64,000 bases of DNA from Brevibacillus antibioticus. Lineage in GTDB: Bacteria > Bacillota > Bacilli > Brevibacillales > Brevibacillaceae. The stretch is from positions 3,740,001 through 3,804,000 of the forward strand of contig NZ_SZNK01000001.1 in NCBI RefSeq assembly GCF_005217615.1, given 5' to 3'. The number at the start of each line of letters is the position of its first letter. The stretch's first letter is position 1. Both the position numbers and the translations under genes were made by a program. The notes under the pieces were generated by a model. It did no database searches. It was not told the DNA's origin and saw only the letters and a program-made list of their open reading frames with translations. Positions 1 through 8,520 of this stretch are shown in pieces.

Positions 1-1478
1 AAGCTTTGGAGCTCACTTTCACAGTGCCATCTGCCTGCTTGGCTTCGGTCCACAAGCGTGTGTAAAAAGGTACACCCAGCAGCAGTTTTTCGTTAGGGAC
101 CTCTTCCAGCACTCCTTGCAAGCCCCGCTCCACCCATGGTAGTGATGCGACAGAACCAGCTTTTGGACTCGCTGCCCAATGCTCATCATATGTCATCACC
201 GCAACATAATCGACGACCTCAGCCAAAGCTTTCCGATCCAGGAACATGGACCATTGCTTAGCATTTGACTTGATCGTCACATCTATGGAAACGGTCAGTC
301 CTTGCTGATGGAGATACGGCGTCAGCTCTCGAACAAACTGAACGAGTTCCTCTTTCTCTTCTAAATATACGTTCTCAAAATCGATGTTGATGCCATCGAG
401 ATCATAAAGATGAGCGTAGTACAGGAGTTGGGCAATTAATTGATCGCGCTTGTCATAGCTACCGAGAACGGACTTGGTCCAATCGGGATTAAAGCCGTTT
501 GTAACTAGCCCCCAAACCTTGTAGCCCCTCTTGTGGGCCCATTTGACGTATGCAGAATCGGCCCTGTTCAACAGATTTCCTTCTGCATCCTTCATTTCAA
601 ACCAAGTAGGAGAAACTACATTTACCCCTGGTAATGCATCAATTTTTGAAACATCCGGATTTTTACTGACGACGTGCTCCCATACGAGGTTGATCTTACC
701 CTCAGGCTTCCAAGCTGCGTGTTGTTGTCCGTTAGCAGTCGTGTGCTCCAGCTGGACTTTGCGCACATCCATCATTTCAATACTTCTCTCTGAAATATAT
801 CCCCCTACACCCGAGGTGGTTAAAACATGATACCAGTTTTCCTTCTTTCCAAGAACGTCGACAATCTCACCCGCAGACAGCTCTGCTACAATCGGGGTTC
901 GGTGAGAAGCACCGGTACGAACTGCTTGTTTTTCCTCGGCAGCGATCACTTTTGCTCGCTGGATTTCGTAGCCCTCTTTTTCGACGACTAGGACACCCGT
1001 ATCTGCTTTTCGCTCAAATGAATAAGGATACAGCTTTTCCAAAGGGTCCAGCGGGACATAGCGTGTACCTTCGACCTCTTTTACTGGAACGAGTAAATCC
1101 ACAGGTTTTTTGTTCAGATAAGCGACAACTTCTCCGCTCTCCATCCGAAGCACCTTATCCTTCGTCGTGACGATAACGGAACGTGTAGGTTCATCCCAAA
1201 AAATCGCTGGATCAATGTTTTCTTTAATGAAATCAAAGGGCAACAATATTTGCTCTGATTCCAATATATACGTAGACTCTTTCTGCGATCCTTCGTATAC
1301 AATCACATTTTTATCACCATCATACGGCTGCACATGCTCGGTTGAGGCACGGAGTACAAAAAACCAGTAAATGCTGCCAAAGATAGCCAACAAGAAAAAG
1401 CTTAACAAAAACAGCCTGCCAAAGGCCCTTCTTCTTCTTCGTCTTGGTCGCAGAGCTCTACCAGACTCCCTGCTCATA
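1..1478 (-). CDS. Glycoside hydrolase family 18 protein with SH3-like domain (3' end outside window)
   Basis: The reading frame opens at an ATG preceded by GGTGGAG and runs off the left edge, so the C-terminus is missing; 492 codons are visible. The N-terminus is arginine-rich and followed by one membrane segment (about residues 20-40), so the enzyme is probably membrane-anchored and faces the wall. A middle part resembles a copper-amine-oxidase-like N domain and an SH3b domain (about 185-250). The GH18 barrel follows and carries the catalytic DGINIDFE motif with the acid/base Glu near residue 368. Family members (YvbX, YdhD, SleL relatives) hydrolyse peptidoglycan or chitin-like glycans; the substrate here is not known. 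It is the last gene seen downstream of perR, in the same direction. Confidence 0.85.
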
Positions 1479-1681
1479 ATCTCCACCTGCTTCCCGGTAC
1501 ATAAGCCTGTCTTCTGACTTGGGCTGTATGATTTGACTCATTATTTCGATCATAGCGTTGGTTCAATACATTCACAACCTTTTGTATTCTGGTAATTCAC
1601 GGACAAGCTTCTACCAAAAAGAAGACGTATGAGAAGCCAAAAGGTTACAGATATCGACAGAAAGGGTTATGTCCTCCATAA

Positions 1682-1729
1682 GCAAACACCCCCTGCATCA
1701 CCGGGATTATCCGATTCAAGCAGGAGGTG
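1682..1729 (-). terminator. Possible terminator downstream of perR
   Basis: A 10-bp stem with one mismatch (CACCCCCTGC / GCAGGAGGTG) lies 20 bases past the perR stop and is followed on the minus strand by TTTGCTT, a poor U-run. The rest of the 270-bp gap from 1480 to 1749 shows no convincing gene; a 22-codon minus ORF from 1679 has a GGGGGTG site but nothing else in its favour. Confidence 0.4.
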
Positions 1730-1749
1730 CTCATCCATCAAATACATTT

Positions 1750-2184
1750 TTAGTGGGGATTCTTTTGACAGGAATCACAAACGCCATAAACTTCCATACG
1801 ATGTCCGGTTACTTTGAAGCCAATGTCCTTGGAAGCAGCTACTTCTGCATCCCGCAAATACGGAAAGTGGAAGTCACTGATTGCCCCACAGGTGGTACAG
1901 ATCGCGTGATAATGATCTTCTTCCACATTGGCATCGAATCGGCTGGACGCATCCCCGTAAGTGAGCTCTGTAACCAATCCAGCATCTTTAAAGACTCGTA
2001 GATTGTTATAAATCGTTGCAACGCTCATATTCGGGAATTTGCCTTCAAGGGCTTTATATATTTCGTCAGCCGTCGGGTGAGTCATCGTTTCCAGCAAATA
2101 GGTCAAAATTGCATGGCGCTGTGGTGTCATACGAACCCCGGTATTCTTCAGGATTTCAACAGCTTTCTCCACACGTTGTACCAT
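1750..2184 (-). CDS. perR: Peroxide-responsive repressor PerR (Fur family)
   Basis: A 144-residue Fur-family regulator, the usual PerR length. The N-terminal winged helix (about 1-85) ends in the recognition region [10 protein letters not shown]. The regulatory metal ligands expected of PerR are present as H36, D84, H91 and H93, and the structural zinc site as two CxxC pairs (C96/C99 and C136/C139). In the family, Fe-catalysed oxidation of the metal-site histidines by H2O2 releases the repressor from DNA. The start at 2184 has GGGGTG upstream and gives the family length; an upstream in-frame extension is not conserved-looking. A PerR-box-like palindrome lies about 60 bp upstream, so autoregulation is likely. 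The thiol peroxidase gene bcp lies five genes away. Confidence 0.93.
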   Translation of the reverse strand: MVQRVEKAVEILKNTGVRMTPQRHAILTYLLETMTHPTADEIYKALEGKFPNMSVATIYNNLRVFKDAGLVTELTYGDASSRFDANVEEDHYHAICTTCGAISDFHFPYLRDAEVAASKDIGFKVTGHRMEVYGVCDSCQKNPH

Positions 2185-2243
2185 CTTGTTACACCCCACA
2201 GTCTTTCGCAAGACAAAAGAACAAGCTTCTCTAATGTCATTGA

Positions 2244-2258
2244 TTAGAATTACTATAA
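2244..2258 (-). promoter_or_regulatory. PerR box upstream of perR
   Basis: Read on the minus strand the site is TTATAGTAATTCTAA. It matches the PerR consensus TTATAATnATTATAA at 12 of 14 fixed positions, and the two differences are symmetric (G and C), so the palindrome is kept. It lies between the perR start and the nth stop. The match is seen; autorepression is inferred from the family. Confidence 0.75.
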
Positions 2259-2338
2259 ATAAGTGTACGTCTAGTCGGCGAAAACTGTCAATATCCATTC
2301 ATTCGATTTGAACAGAAAGAAGTGGAAAATCAAGTTTT

Positions 2339-3022
2339 TCACTTTGCTTTTGCAGGCTTTTTGGTTGCAGTTTTTTTGGCTTTTTTGGCTTCCGCCTGTG
2401 CAAACTTACACATGGATTGAAGTGTACAGCTACCGCACTGTGGATTGCGCGACGAACATACACGTCTGCCGTGCCAAATTAGCCAATGATGCGCATCCGT
2501 CCACTTCTCTTTTGGAATGCGCTTCATGAGCTGACGCTCCACTTCGTCCACATTGTCGCTATTCGCAAGGCCTAACCGATTGCCTACGCGGAATACATGT
2601 GTATCCACTGCGATCGCAGGAATCCCGAATGCATTGGACAAAACGACATTTGCAGTCTTTCTCCCTACCCCTGGCAATGCTTCGAGCTCGGCATGCGTTT
2701 GTGGAACTTCGCTATTGTATTTTTCGTACAAGATTCTACAGGTCTCTAGAATGTTTTTACTCTTATTCTTATACAACCCGAGCCCTTTTATATGCTCTTC
2801 CATTTCTTCCTGTGTCAAATGAAGGTAATGCTCCGGCTGGTTTAGGTGCTGGAACATGGGTGCGGTAATCTCATTCACCCGTTTATCTGTACATTGGGCC
2901 GAAAGAATGGTCGCAATAAGAAGTTCAAACGGGGTTGTATAATTCAATTCACAGTGCGCATCCGGATAAAGCTGCTGCAAATTATCCAAAATGTCGGCCA
3001 CAGGTACTTTGCGTTGTGCCAT
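2339..3022 (-). CDS. nth: Endonuclease III (DNA glycosylase/AP lyase)
   Basis: Base-excision repair enzyme that removes oxidised pyrimidines and cleaves abasic sites. The helix-hairpin-helix LPGVGRKTA holds the catalytic lysine (K122), and VDTHVFRV supplies the conserved aspartate (D140). The iron-sulfur cluster motif C-x6-C-x2-C-x5-C is at C189, C196, C199 and C205. At 227 residues it is slightly longer than usual because of a lysine/alanine-rich tail (AKKAKKTATKKPAKAK), which may add non-specific DNA binding. It lies upstream of perR in the same direction with about 80 bp between the nth stop and the PerR box. Confidence 0.95.
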   Translation of the reverse strand: MAQRKVPVADILDNLQQLYPDAHCELNYTTPFELLIATILSAQCTDKRVNEITAPMFQHLNQPEHYLHLTQEEMEEHIKGLGLYKNKSKNILETCRILYEKYNSEVPQTHAELEALPGVGRKTANVVLSNAFGIPAIAVDTHVFRVGNRLGLANSDNVDEVERQLMKRIPKEKWTDAHHWLIWHGRRVCSSRNPQCGSCTLQSMCKFAQAEAKKAKKTATKKPAKAK

Positions 3023-3139
3023 AAATATATCCCCCTTTTCCCTACATTATACCGTCTTGGTCAACACATCGATCGATAGCACCGCAGACTGCAACTGTTG
3101 TACAATGAGTCTGGAAGTATTTGACGGGAGGAGGTTTCC

Positions 3140-4051
3140 ATGAAAGTATTCCTGACTGGTGCCACAGGTTTTGTTGGACGGGGTATACTCGAGCGCTTGC
3201 CGGCAGAAGGATATGAGACGGTTTGCCTCACCAGAGCTGGTTCAACAGGTAAGCTTCCCTACAACGAAACCGCCAATGCGCATATAACGGAAGCAACTGG
3301 CGATCTATTTGATAAAGAATCATTGATGAGAGCGATGCAAAGCTGCGATGCTGTCATCCACCTCGTTGGAATTATTCGCGAACAACCGGGGAAAGGCATT
3401 AGCTTTTCTCGTATCCATGTAGAGGGGACAAAAAATGTACTGGAGGCTGCCAAGCGAGCGGGAATCAAGCGCTTTGTCCATATGAGTGCTCTTGGTGCAC
3501 GCGAAAACGCCACGAGCGCCTACCATCGTACCAAATACGAAGCGGAGCAGCTTGTACAAGCAAGCGGTATTCCGTACGTCATTTTCCGTCCATCTGTTAT
3601 TTTTGGTCCTGGGGATGAATTCGTGAACATGCTCGCCGATCTAGTCCGGTTACCTGTCACACCGGTCATTGGCGATGGTTCCTACCCTTTGCAGCCAGTC
3701 GCTCGCAAGACGGTGGCGGATGTATTCGTCCAAGCCTTGAGCAGACCCGAATCAACCAACCAAACCTACGAAACAGGTGGACCCGAACGGCTTTCCTACG
3801 GACAAATTCTCGATACGATTGGCGAGGCCATTGGAAAGCGAAAGGTCAATAAAATCCACATCCCTCTCGCTCTCATGAAGCCTGTGGTAAATATGTTGGA
3901 AAGATTTCCATTTTTCCCGATTACCAACACGCAGCTCACTATGCTGCTAGAAGGAAACGCATGTAAGGATGGAAAGCTTCTCTACGAGACTTTTCATACG
4001 GAGAAAATCGACTTTCTTCCGGGAATCACCTCTTACCTGCGTACCAAATAA
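3140..4051 (+). CDS. NAD(P)-dependent epimerase/dehydratase-like protein (atypical SDR)
   Basis: A 303-residue Rossmann-fold protein. The dinucleotide-binding motif GATGFVG is at residues 7-13 and the SDR catalytic pair Y128-x3-K132 follows MSALGA. The pattern resembles the atypical SDR group that includes NDUFA9-like and YfcH/YwnB-like NAD(P)H-binding proteins rather than true sugar epimerases, so the substrate is unknown. The start has GGAGGAGG upstream. It is a single-gene unit, divergent from nth and convergent with the adenosyltransferase gene, sharing a terminator hairpin with it. Confidence 0.82.
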   Translation: MKVFLTGATGFVGRGILERLPAEGYETVCLTRAGSTGKLPYNETANAHITEATGDLFDKESLMRAMQSCDAVIHLVGIIREQPGKGISFSRIHVEGTKNVLEAAKRAGIKRFVHMSALGARENATSAYHRTKYEAEQLVQASGIPYVIFRPSVIFGPGDEFVNMLADLVRLPVTPVIGDGSYPLQPVARKTVADVFVQALSRPESTNQTYETGGPERLSYGQILDTIGEAIGKRKVNKIHIPLALMKPVVNMLERFPFFPITNTQLTMLLEGNACKDGKLLYETFHTEKIDFLPGITSYLRTK

Positions 4052-4054
4052 GTG

Positions 4055-4084
4055 AAAGCCCCCTGTTTGATCCCAGGGGGCTTT
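4055..4084. terminator. Bidirectional intrinsic terminator
   Basis: An 11-bp stem (AAAGCCCCCTG / CAGGGGGCTTT) sits between two convergent stops, with T-rich sequence on the plus side and A-rich bases on the other, so it can serve both genes. Confidence 0.85.
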
Positions 4085-4087
4085 TGC

Positions 4088-4636
4088 CTATTCGTGCAGT
4101 GTTTTTTCTACAGCACTTGTCTCTTTATTAACATGGCGAGCTACAACGAACAGAAAATCGGACAGTCGGTTGAGGTATTTGACCACGGACGGGTTTACCT
4201 GCTCCTGCTGTGCCACATGAACAGCTTTGCGCTCTGCACGTCGGACGACCGTACGGGAAACATGGAAAGCAGCCGCAGCTGGATGTCCGCCAGGCAAAAT
4301 AAAATTGGTGAGCGGCGGCAACTTAGCATCTAGCATGTCAATTTGCTCTTCCAGAAAAGTAACGTCCTCTTCTGCAATCGGCCAACCGACCTTCTTGCCT
4401 TCTGGTGTCGCCAGCTCAGCTCCTACATGGAACAGCTTTGTCTGAATGACATGGAAGACATCCTGCAATTCCTTCCATTCTTCTGACGCAGGCAACATGG
4501 CCAGTGCCAATCCAATCTGCGAGTTGGCTTCATCGCACGTGCCGTATGCCTCTACACGGTCCGCAAACTTAGGCACGCGAACACCTGCGACCAGTGACGT
4601 CTCACCTTTATCCCCTGACTTTGTATAAATCTTCAT
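4088..4636 (-). CDS. pduO: Cob(I)alamin adenosyltransferase, PduO type
   Basis: Transfers the adenosyl group of ATP to cob(I)alamin, making the coenzyme B12 used by adenosylcobalamin-dependent mutases and dehydratases. The 182-residue length fits the PduO family. The N-terminal TKSGDKGETSL motif forms the ATP site, and the later RTVVRRAER segment matches the conserved arginine-rich helix of the family. The start has GGAGGGG upstream. It is followed after its stop by a shared terminator and preceded by a methyltransferase gene in the same direction (26 bp gap), so the two may be cotranscribed. No B12 riboswitch was recognised. Confidence 0.92.
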   Translation of the reverse strand: MKIYTKSGDKGETSLVAGVRVPKFADRVEAYGTCDEANSQIGLALAMLPASEEWKELQDVFHVIQTKLFHVGAELATPEGKKVGWPIAEEDVTFLEEQIDMLDAKLPPLTNFILPGGHPAAAAFHVSRTVVRRAERKAVHVAQQEQVNPSVVKYLNRLSDFLFVVARHVNKETSAVEKTLHE

Positions 4637-4661
4637 TCCCTATCCCCTCCACAGGTTCCGT

Positions 4662-5423
4662 TTACAAGGCTTCTGCGACCAGAATCAATTCTGAGCTATT
4701 TGCATCAAAAGGTGTCTTTGCAAAAGAGCCGTATCGTTGTGTGACCTTCAAGCCGTTTAAACGAAGCAGGTGATGGAGTTCCGCAGGGAAAATGTAGCGG
4801 AGAGTAAATCGGCCTTTTACCCGTTCCGTCACAACTCCCTGTGCATCCGTACGCTCGTAAATACGTGTCACTTCGGACAGTTGCTGAAAATGGTCATAAC
4901 GTGTGTAATCCCACATCGCAACCTCTTCCCCCGACGGAAGTGGATAGGTGCCACGCAAGGACATCTTTTCATTTTCCTCGTAAAAATGATGAATCTTGGG
5001 CACAAACACGTTCATGATGAACTTCCCACCTGGAGCCAGATGCTTGCGAATGCAGGTCAATGCCTTCATTTGCTCTTGAACATGCAACAGGTGCAAAAAC
5101 GACCGAAACGGAATCATAATCAGCGAAAATGACTCCTGCAGATCAAAAGCACGCATATCCCCTTGCGATAGCTTCAAGCCAGATGTCACACCTTGTTCCT
5201 CTGCTTTTACCTGAGCCCTTGCCAGCATATCTTGGGATAAGTCAATTCCGGTAACGTCGATGCCAGCCTGCGCCATCGGAATACTGATTCTTCCGGTGCC
5301 GCAAGCGAGATCCAGCACTTTTCCCCCGGCCAGCTTGGCTTGTTCCAGATAGAACTCAACATCACCTGCAACTCCGCGTTGCGTGAGATCATAGTAGTCA
5401 GCCCATTGATACATATTGCTCAT
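4662..5423 (-). CDS. Class I SAM-dependent methyltransferase
   Basis: A 253-residue protein with the SAM-binding glycine motif VLDLACGTG at about residues 36-44, an acidic residue after the next strand (VTGIDLS), and a third motif GDMRAFDL. These define a Rossmann-type methyltransferase of the methyltransf_25/11 type. The C-terminal half (about 150-253) is beta-rich and may shape the acceptor site. The acceptor cannot be told from sequence. The start is fixed by AGGAGG five bases upstream. It lies 9 bp after the M42 peptidase stop, so it is probably in the same transcript. Confidence 0.85.
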   Translation of the reverse strand: MSNMYQWADYYDLTQRGVAGDVEFYLEQAKLAGGKVLDLACGTGRISIPMAQAGIDVTGIDLSQDMLARAQVKAEEQGVTSGLKLSQGDMRAFDLQESFSLIMIPFRSFLHLLHVQEQMKALTCIRKHLAPGGKFIMNVFVPKIHHFYEENEKMSLRGTYPLPSGEEVAMWDYTRYDHFQQLSEVTRIYERTDAQGVVTERVKGRFTLRYIFPAELHHLLRLNGLKVTQRYGSFAKTPFDANSSELILVAEAL

Positions 5424-5432
5424 CGGGTCCTC

Positions 5433-6485
5433 CTATGCTTGCATTTCTTCTGATTGAAGGTAGGCCATCACGAGCTTTGCCGTGTTGTCGAGCGCTTCTT
5501 TATGTGTACGTTCATGGGAGTGGGATGCATCTACTCCCGGTCCGATCAAGCCATGGACAACGTCATATCCGGCTCTCAGTGCAGCACTTGCGTCAGAACC
5601 ATAGTAGGGATAAATATCCACTTGGTAATTCAGATCATTCGCTTGTGCGAGCTTGGTCAGATGGCTGCGCAATCCGTAGTGGTAAGGTCCAGTGGAATCC
5701 TTCGCACAAATGGACACGCAATACTCATCTGTCGTCTGTCCGTCCCCAATCGCGCCCATGTCGACAGCCAGGTACTCCACTACATTGTCAGGGATGCTGG
5801 AGTTACCGCCGTAACCGATCTCTTCATTATTGCTGATAAAAAAGTACGTAGTGTAAGGCAGCTTCAAGCCGGATTCACTCAGTTCTTTCAGAACCCCCAG
5901 CAGCACAGCCACGCTTGCTTTATCGTCGATATGGCGGGACTTGATAAAGCCGCTATCCGTTACCGTCACGCGCGGATCGAAGGAGACAAAATCTCCGACG
6001 GAAATTCCAAGCGCAAGTACTTGTTCTTTGTTTGTGACCTTTTCATCCAGTCGGACTTCCATGTTCGCCTCATTGCGCTCAGCTTTGCCAGATTCTGAGC
6101 TGTATACGTGCACGGAAGCTTTGGTGGACAAAATGGTACCGGTTACAAGACGACCGCTGCTAGTCTCTACAACGCAGTGCTCCCCTTCAATCGCATTGAA
6201 TGCAAAGCCGCCGATCAAGGTCAGCTTCAAGCGCCCGTTGCTCTTTATTTCTTTTACCATCGCGCCCAGCGTATCTACGTGAGCTGTCAAAAGTCTTGCT
6301 TTGTCGTTATTGGCCCCCGCTACTGTTGCAACGATTGCTCCTTTGTTTGTCCTTTTATAGGACACGCCAAGCTTCTCTAACTCTTGTGCAACCCAGGCCA
6401 TTACTTTTTCTGTATTGCCAGATGGACTTGGGATGTTCGCCAATTGGCAAAAGCTTTGTACAACATATTCCGTGGATACACTCAT
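5433..6485 (-). CDS. M42 family metallopeptidase (aminopeptidase)
   Basis: A cytosolic di-metal aminopeptidase of the M42/M20 clan, 350 residues from the ATG at 6485, which follows GGAGG; the frame stays open upstream but lacks a ribosome site. The metal ligands are visible in order: H in TAHVDT (near residue 69), D in HIDDKAS, the NNEEIGYGG pair, D in AVDMGAIGDG, and H in SHSHERTH. Members such as PepA-like and YsdC-like enzymes form large tetrahedral assemblies and trim peptides. Next to bcp and the methyltransferase, in the same direction. Confidence 0.9.
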   Translation of the reverse strand: MSVSTEYVVQSFCQLANIPSPSGNTEKVMAWVAQELEKLGVSYKRTNKGAIVATVAGANNDKARLLTAHVDTLGAMVKEIKSNGRLKLTLIGGFAFNAIEGEHCVVETSSGRLVTGTILSTKASVHVYSSESGKAERNEANMEVRLDEKVTNKEQVLALGISVGDFVSFDPRVTVTDSGFIKSRHIDDKASVAVLLGVLKELSESGLKLPYTTYFFISNNEEIGYGGNSSIPDNVVEYLAVDMGAIGDGQTTDEYCVSICAKDSTGPYHYGLRSHLTKLAQANDLNYQVDIYPYYGSDASAALRAGYDVVHGLIGPGVDASHSHERTHKEALDNTAKLVMAYLQSEEMQA

Positions 6486-6522
6486 CTGTATGTTCCTCCA
6501 TTCGCGCTTTGCGAAATAAACG

Positions 6523-6993
6523 TTAGGATTGAAGTTCTTCCTTAATAAATTGAAGTACTTCCTGCACATGCCCTTTGACCTTTACTTTTGGCCATGCTTT
6601 TGCGATGTTGCCTTCTTTGTCGATGACGAACGTCGTGCGTTCTATGCCCATGTACTCTCGTCCGTACATTTTTTTCAACACCCACACACCATAAGCCTCG
6701 GCCACCTGGTGATCCGGATCTGCCAGAAGTGGAAACGGCAATTCGTGCTTTGCGATAAATTTGTCATGCGATTTCACAGAATCCGGACTGATTCCCAGAA
6801 CAACTGTATTCAGCTCAGCAAAGCTCGAATGGAAGTCACGGAAGTCGCATGCTTCTGTGGTACATGTCGGTGTTTGGTCCTTCGGATAAAAATAAAGCAC
6901 CACATTTTGTCCATGAAATTGGGAAAGTGAGAGGGTCTGATTGTTGCTCGCCTGCAAAGTAAATGCAGGTGCAGCTTGTCCTACTGCCGTCAA
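6523..6993 (-). CDS. bcp: Thioredoxin-dependent thiol peroxidase (peroxiredoxin, BCP type)
   Basis: Reduces H2O2 and organic hydroperoxides with electrons from thioredoxin. The 156-residue protein has the peroxiredoxin fold with the peroxidatic cysteine C44 in TPTCTTEAC and the likely resolving cysteine C49, the 1-Cys/atypical 2-Cys BCP arrangement. The start is a TTG with GAGGAGG seven bases before it. In B. subtilis bcp is next to perR; here they share strand and neighbourhood but five genes lie between. It heads a run of minus genes toward the adenosyltransferase. Confidence 0.93.
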   Translation of the reverse strand: MTAVGQAAPAFTLQASNNQTLSLSQFHGQNVVLYFYPKDQTPTCTTEACDFRDFHSSFAELNTVVLGISPDSVKSHDKFIAKHELPFPLLADPDHQVAEAYGVWVLKKMYGREYMGIERTTFVIDKEGNIAKAWPKVKVKGHVQEVLQFIKEELQS

Positions 6994-7149
6994 ACTTTTC
7001 CCTCCTCTCGATAATATCCTGTTTTCGCTGGTCCCATTTTACCACAATCTAGTATTCACTTCATCCGCATACAAGTTGCGCTTTGATTCAGAAAAGGATA
7101 GAATAAAAAAAAATAAAATTTGGCCTAGTCAGTTGGATGGTGAATTCGC

Positions 7150-7767
7150 ATGAAAGAGTTTTTTGAAGTAACAGATCCAGAAGCGCTAAAATCGCTTGCT
7201 ATAGCGGAACGGGTTAAAATTTTGGAACTCTTTGAAGATTTGGAGCCCAGAACAGCCAAACAAATCGCTACAGAACTAGGCGAAAATGCTGCACGGCTAC
7301 ATTATCATGTGAAGGAGCTCGTGCGTGTTGGGCTGCTCGAGCAAGTGGATACCCGGGTAAAAGGCTCTATTGTGGAGAAATACTATGAGCCCGTTGCCAA
7401 GGTCATTCAGGTCAAGCTCCAATTGATGATTGAAGAAAACGCTCAACAATTAAGTGATGTCATGTTTACACCGTTTCGTACTACGGAAAAGGACCTCATG
7501 CGAACGCTCAATCGCTTCGTCGCAAGCGACCAAGATGTTCGGAAAGAATACCAAAATACGTTCGCTTTTAATTTGACCGAATTTTATTTGAGTCAAGATG
7601 AACGTAATCAATTTGTAGAAGACATCTCTGAGCTGTTGCAAAAGTACAAAGGGTTCAAACCGGAATCTGGCCGTCGAAAATTCAAGTTTTTCGACATCCT
7701 GTTCCCAATGACTCCAGCTGACCCAACAGATGATACAAATGCTCCTTTTGATGATTCGGATGAGTAA
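7150..7767 (+). CDS. Winged-helix (ArsR-like) transcriptional regulator
   Basis: A 205-residue protein. Residues about 5-85 form a winged helix of the ArsR/HTH_20 type: RVKILELF opens it, TAKQIATEL is the first HTH helix and ARLHYHVKELVRVGLL the recognition helix and wing. The remainder is helical and ends in an acidic tail (DDTNAPFDDSDE). No metal-binding cysteines are seen, so it is not a metal sensor of the classical ArsR kind. Its target is unknown. The start has GGATGGTG upstream. It is divergent from bcp and followed by its own terminator before the phosphatase gene. Confidence 0.8.
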   Translation: MKEFFEVTDPEALKSLAIAERVKILELFEDLEPRTAKQIATELGENAARLHYHVKELVRVGLLEQVDTRVKGSIVEKYYEPVAKVIQVKLQLMIEENAQQLSDVMFTPFRTTEKDLMRTLNRFVASDQDVRKEYQNTFAFNLTEFYLSQDERNQFVEDISELLQKYKGFKPESGRRKFKFFDILFPMTPADPTDDTNAPFDDSDE

Positions 7768-7778
7768 GTCACCAAGAG

Positions 7779-7805
7779 AACCATCAGATACGATGGTTTT
7801 CTTTC
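7779..7805 (+). terminator. Intrinsic terminator after the HTH gene
   Basis: A 7-bp stem AACCATC / GATGGTT with a six-base loop is followed by TTCTTTCATTTT, directly after the regulator stop. Confidence 0.65.
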
Positions 7806-7830
7806 ATTTTCTAATCAAAGGAGAACCCCA

Positions 7831-8469
7831 ATGCGGACGATCTTGTTTGATTTCGACGGCACAGTTGCCGATACCCTCCCCTTAATATTCACCGCTTTTC
7901 GTTCTACCTTTCAGGAGTTTTTGCAGGAGCATTATACAGACGAGCAGATTGTAGCTCTCTTTGGCCCCACAGAAACAGGCATTTTACAAAACAAGCTTCC
8001 CTCATATGCGCATGACAACGCCTTCGCTCATTTTTATCGTGTATACACAGATGAACACTCCCGCGTACAAAACCCGGAAAATATCCGAAGCATGCTCGAC
8101 GAACTACACGCAGCAGGTATCCAAATGGGCATCGTAACAGGAAAAGGACGCAAAAGTGCTGACATCTCCCTTCGAGAATGGGGATTAGATTCGTATTTTT
8201 CCGTCGTGATCACAGGGGATGAGGTCACACATCCAAAGCCACATCCAGAAAGTATTTTTACCGCTATGAAACAGCTAGGCGCAACTCCTGCGGAAACCAT
8301 TTTCGTAGGTGACAGTGATGCTGACGTGTTGGCTGGCCGAGCCGCTGGTTTGCGAACAATCGGTGTGGATTGGCTTTTGGTTACACAAAAGGCGGGAAAA
8401 TTCGATCCCGAGCCTGACTACCACTTTACAGATGTACAAGCCTTTACTGATTGGATACTTGGACGCTAG
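7831..8469 (+). CDS. HAD-superfamily phosphatase (PpaX/Gph-like)
   Basis: A 212-residue HAD hydrolase. Motif I DFDGTVAD holds the nucleophile D7 and the acid D9; motif II is the T in GIVTGKG, motif III the K in THPKPHP, and motif IV FVGDSDADV. The alpha-helical cap between motifs I and II places it in the phosphoglycolate-phosphatase/pyrophosphatase PpaX group. The length matches PpaX (about 215), but the natural substrate cannot be fixed without its usual hprK-lgt neighbours, which are absent. The start has AAAGGAG upstream. Confidence 0.82.
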   Translation: MRTILFDFDGTVADTLPLIFTAFRSTFQEFLQEHYTDEQIVALFGPTETGILQNKLPSYAHDNAFAHFYRVYTDEHSRVQNPENIRSMLDELHAAGIQMGIVTGKGRKSADISLREWGLDSYFSVVITGDEVTHPKPHPESIFTAMKQLGATPAETIFVGDSDADVLAGRAAGLRTIGVDWLLVTQKAGKFDPEPDYHFTDVQAFTDWILGR

Positions 8470-8472
8470 TTG

Positions 8473-8518
8473 AAAAAAGGGTGTGCCCTGCGCCGAAGCG
8501 TGGACACACCCTTTTTTT
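8473..8518. terminator. Strong bidirectional terminator between the phosphatase gene and proS
   Basis: A 13-bp stem (AAAAAAGGGTGTG / CACACCCTTTTTT) with U-runs on both sides separates two convergent genes. Confidence 0.9.
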
Positions 8519-8520
8519 GA

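Noticed and set aside
1500-1560. Possible cobalamin-riboswitch-like AAGTCAGAAGACAGGC near the GH18 gene
   Set aside because: Only this short block is similar; the B12 box and the rest of the aptamer are absent.
1610-1679. 22-codon minus frame after perR
   Set aside because: A fair ribosome site but no conservation clue, and it overlaps the perR terminator region.
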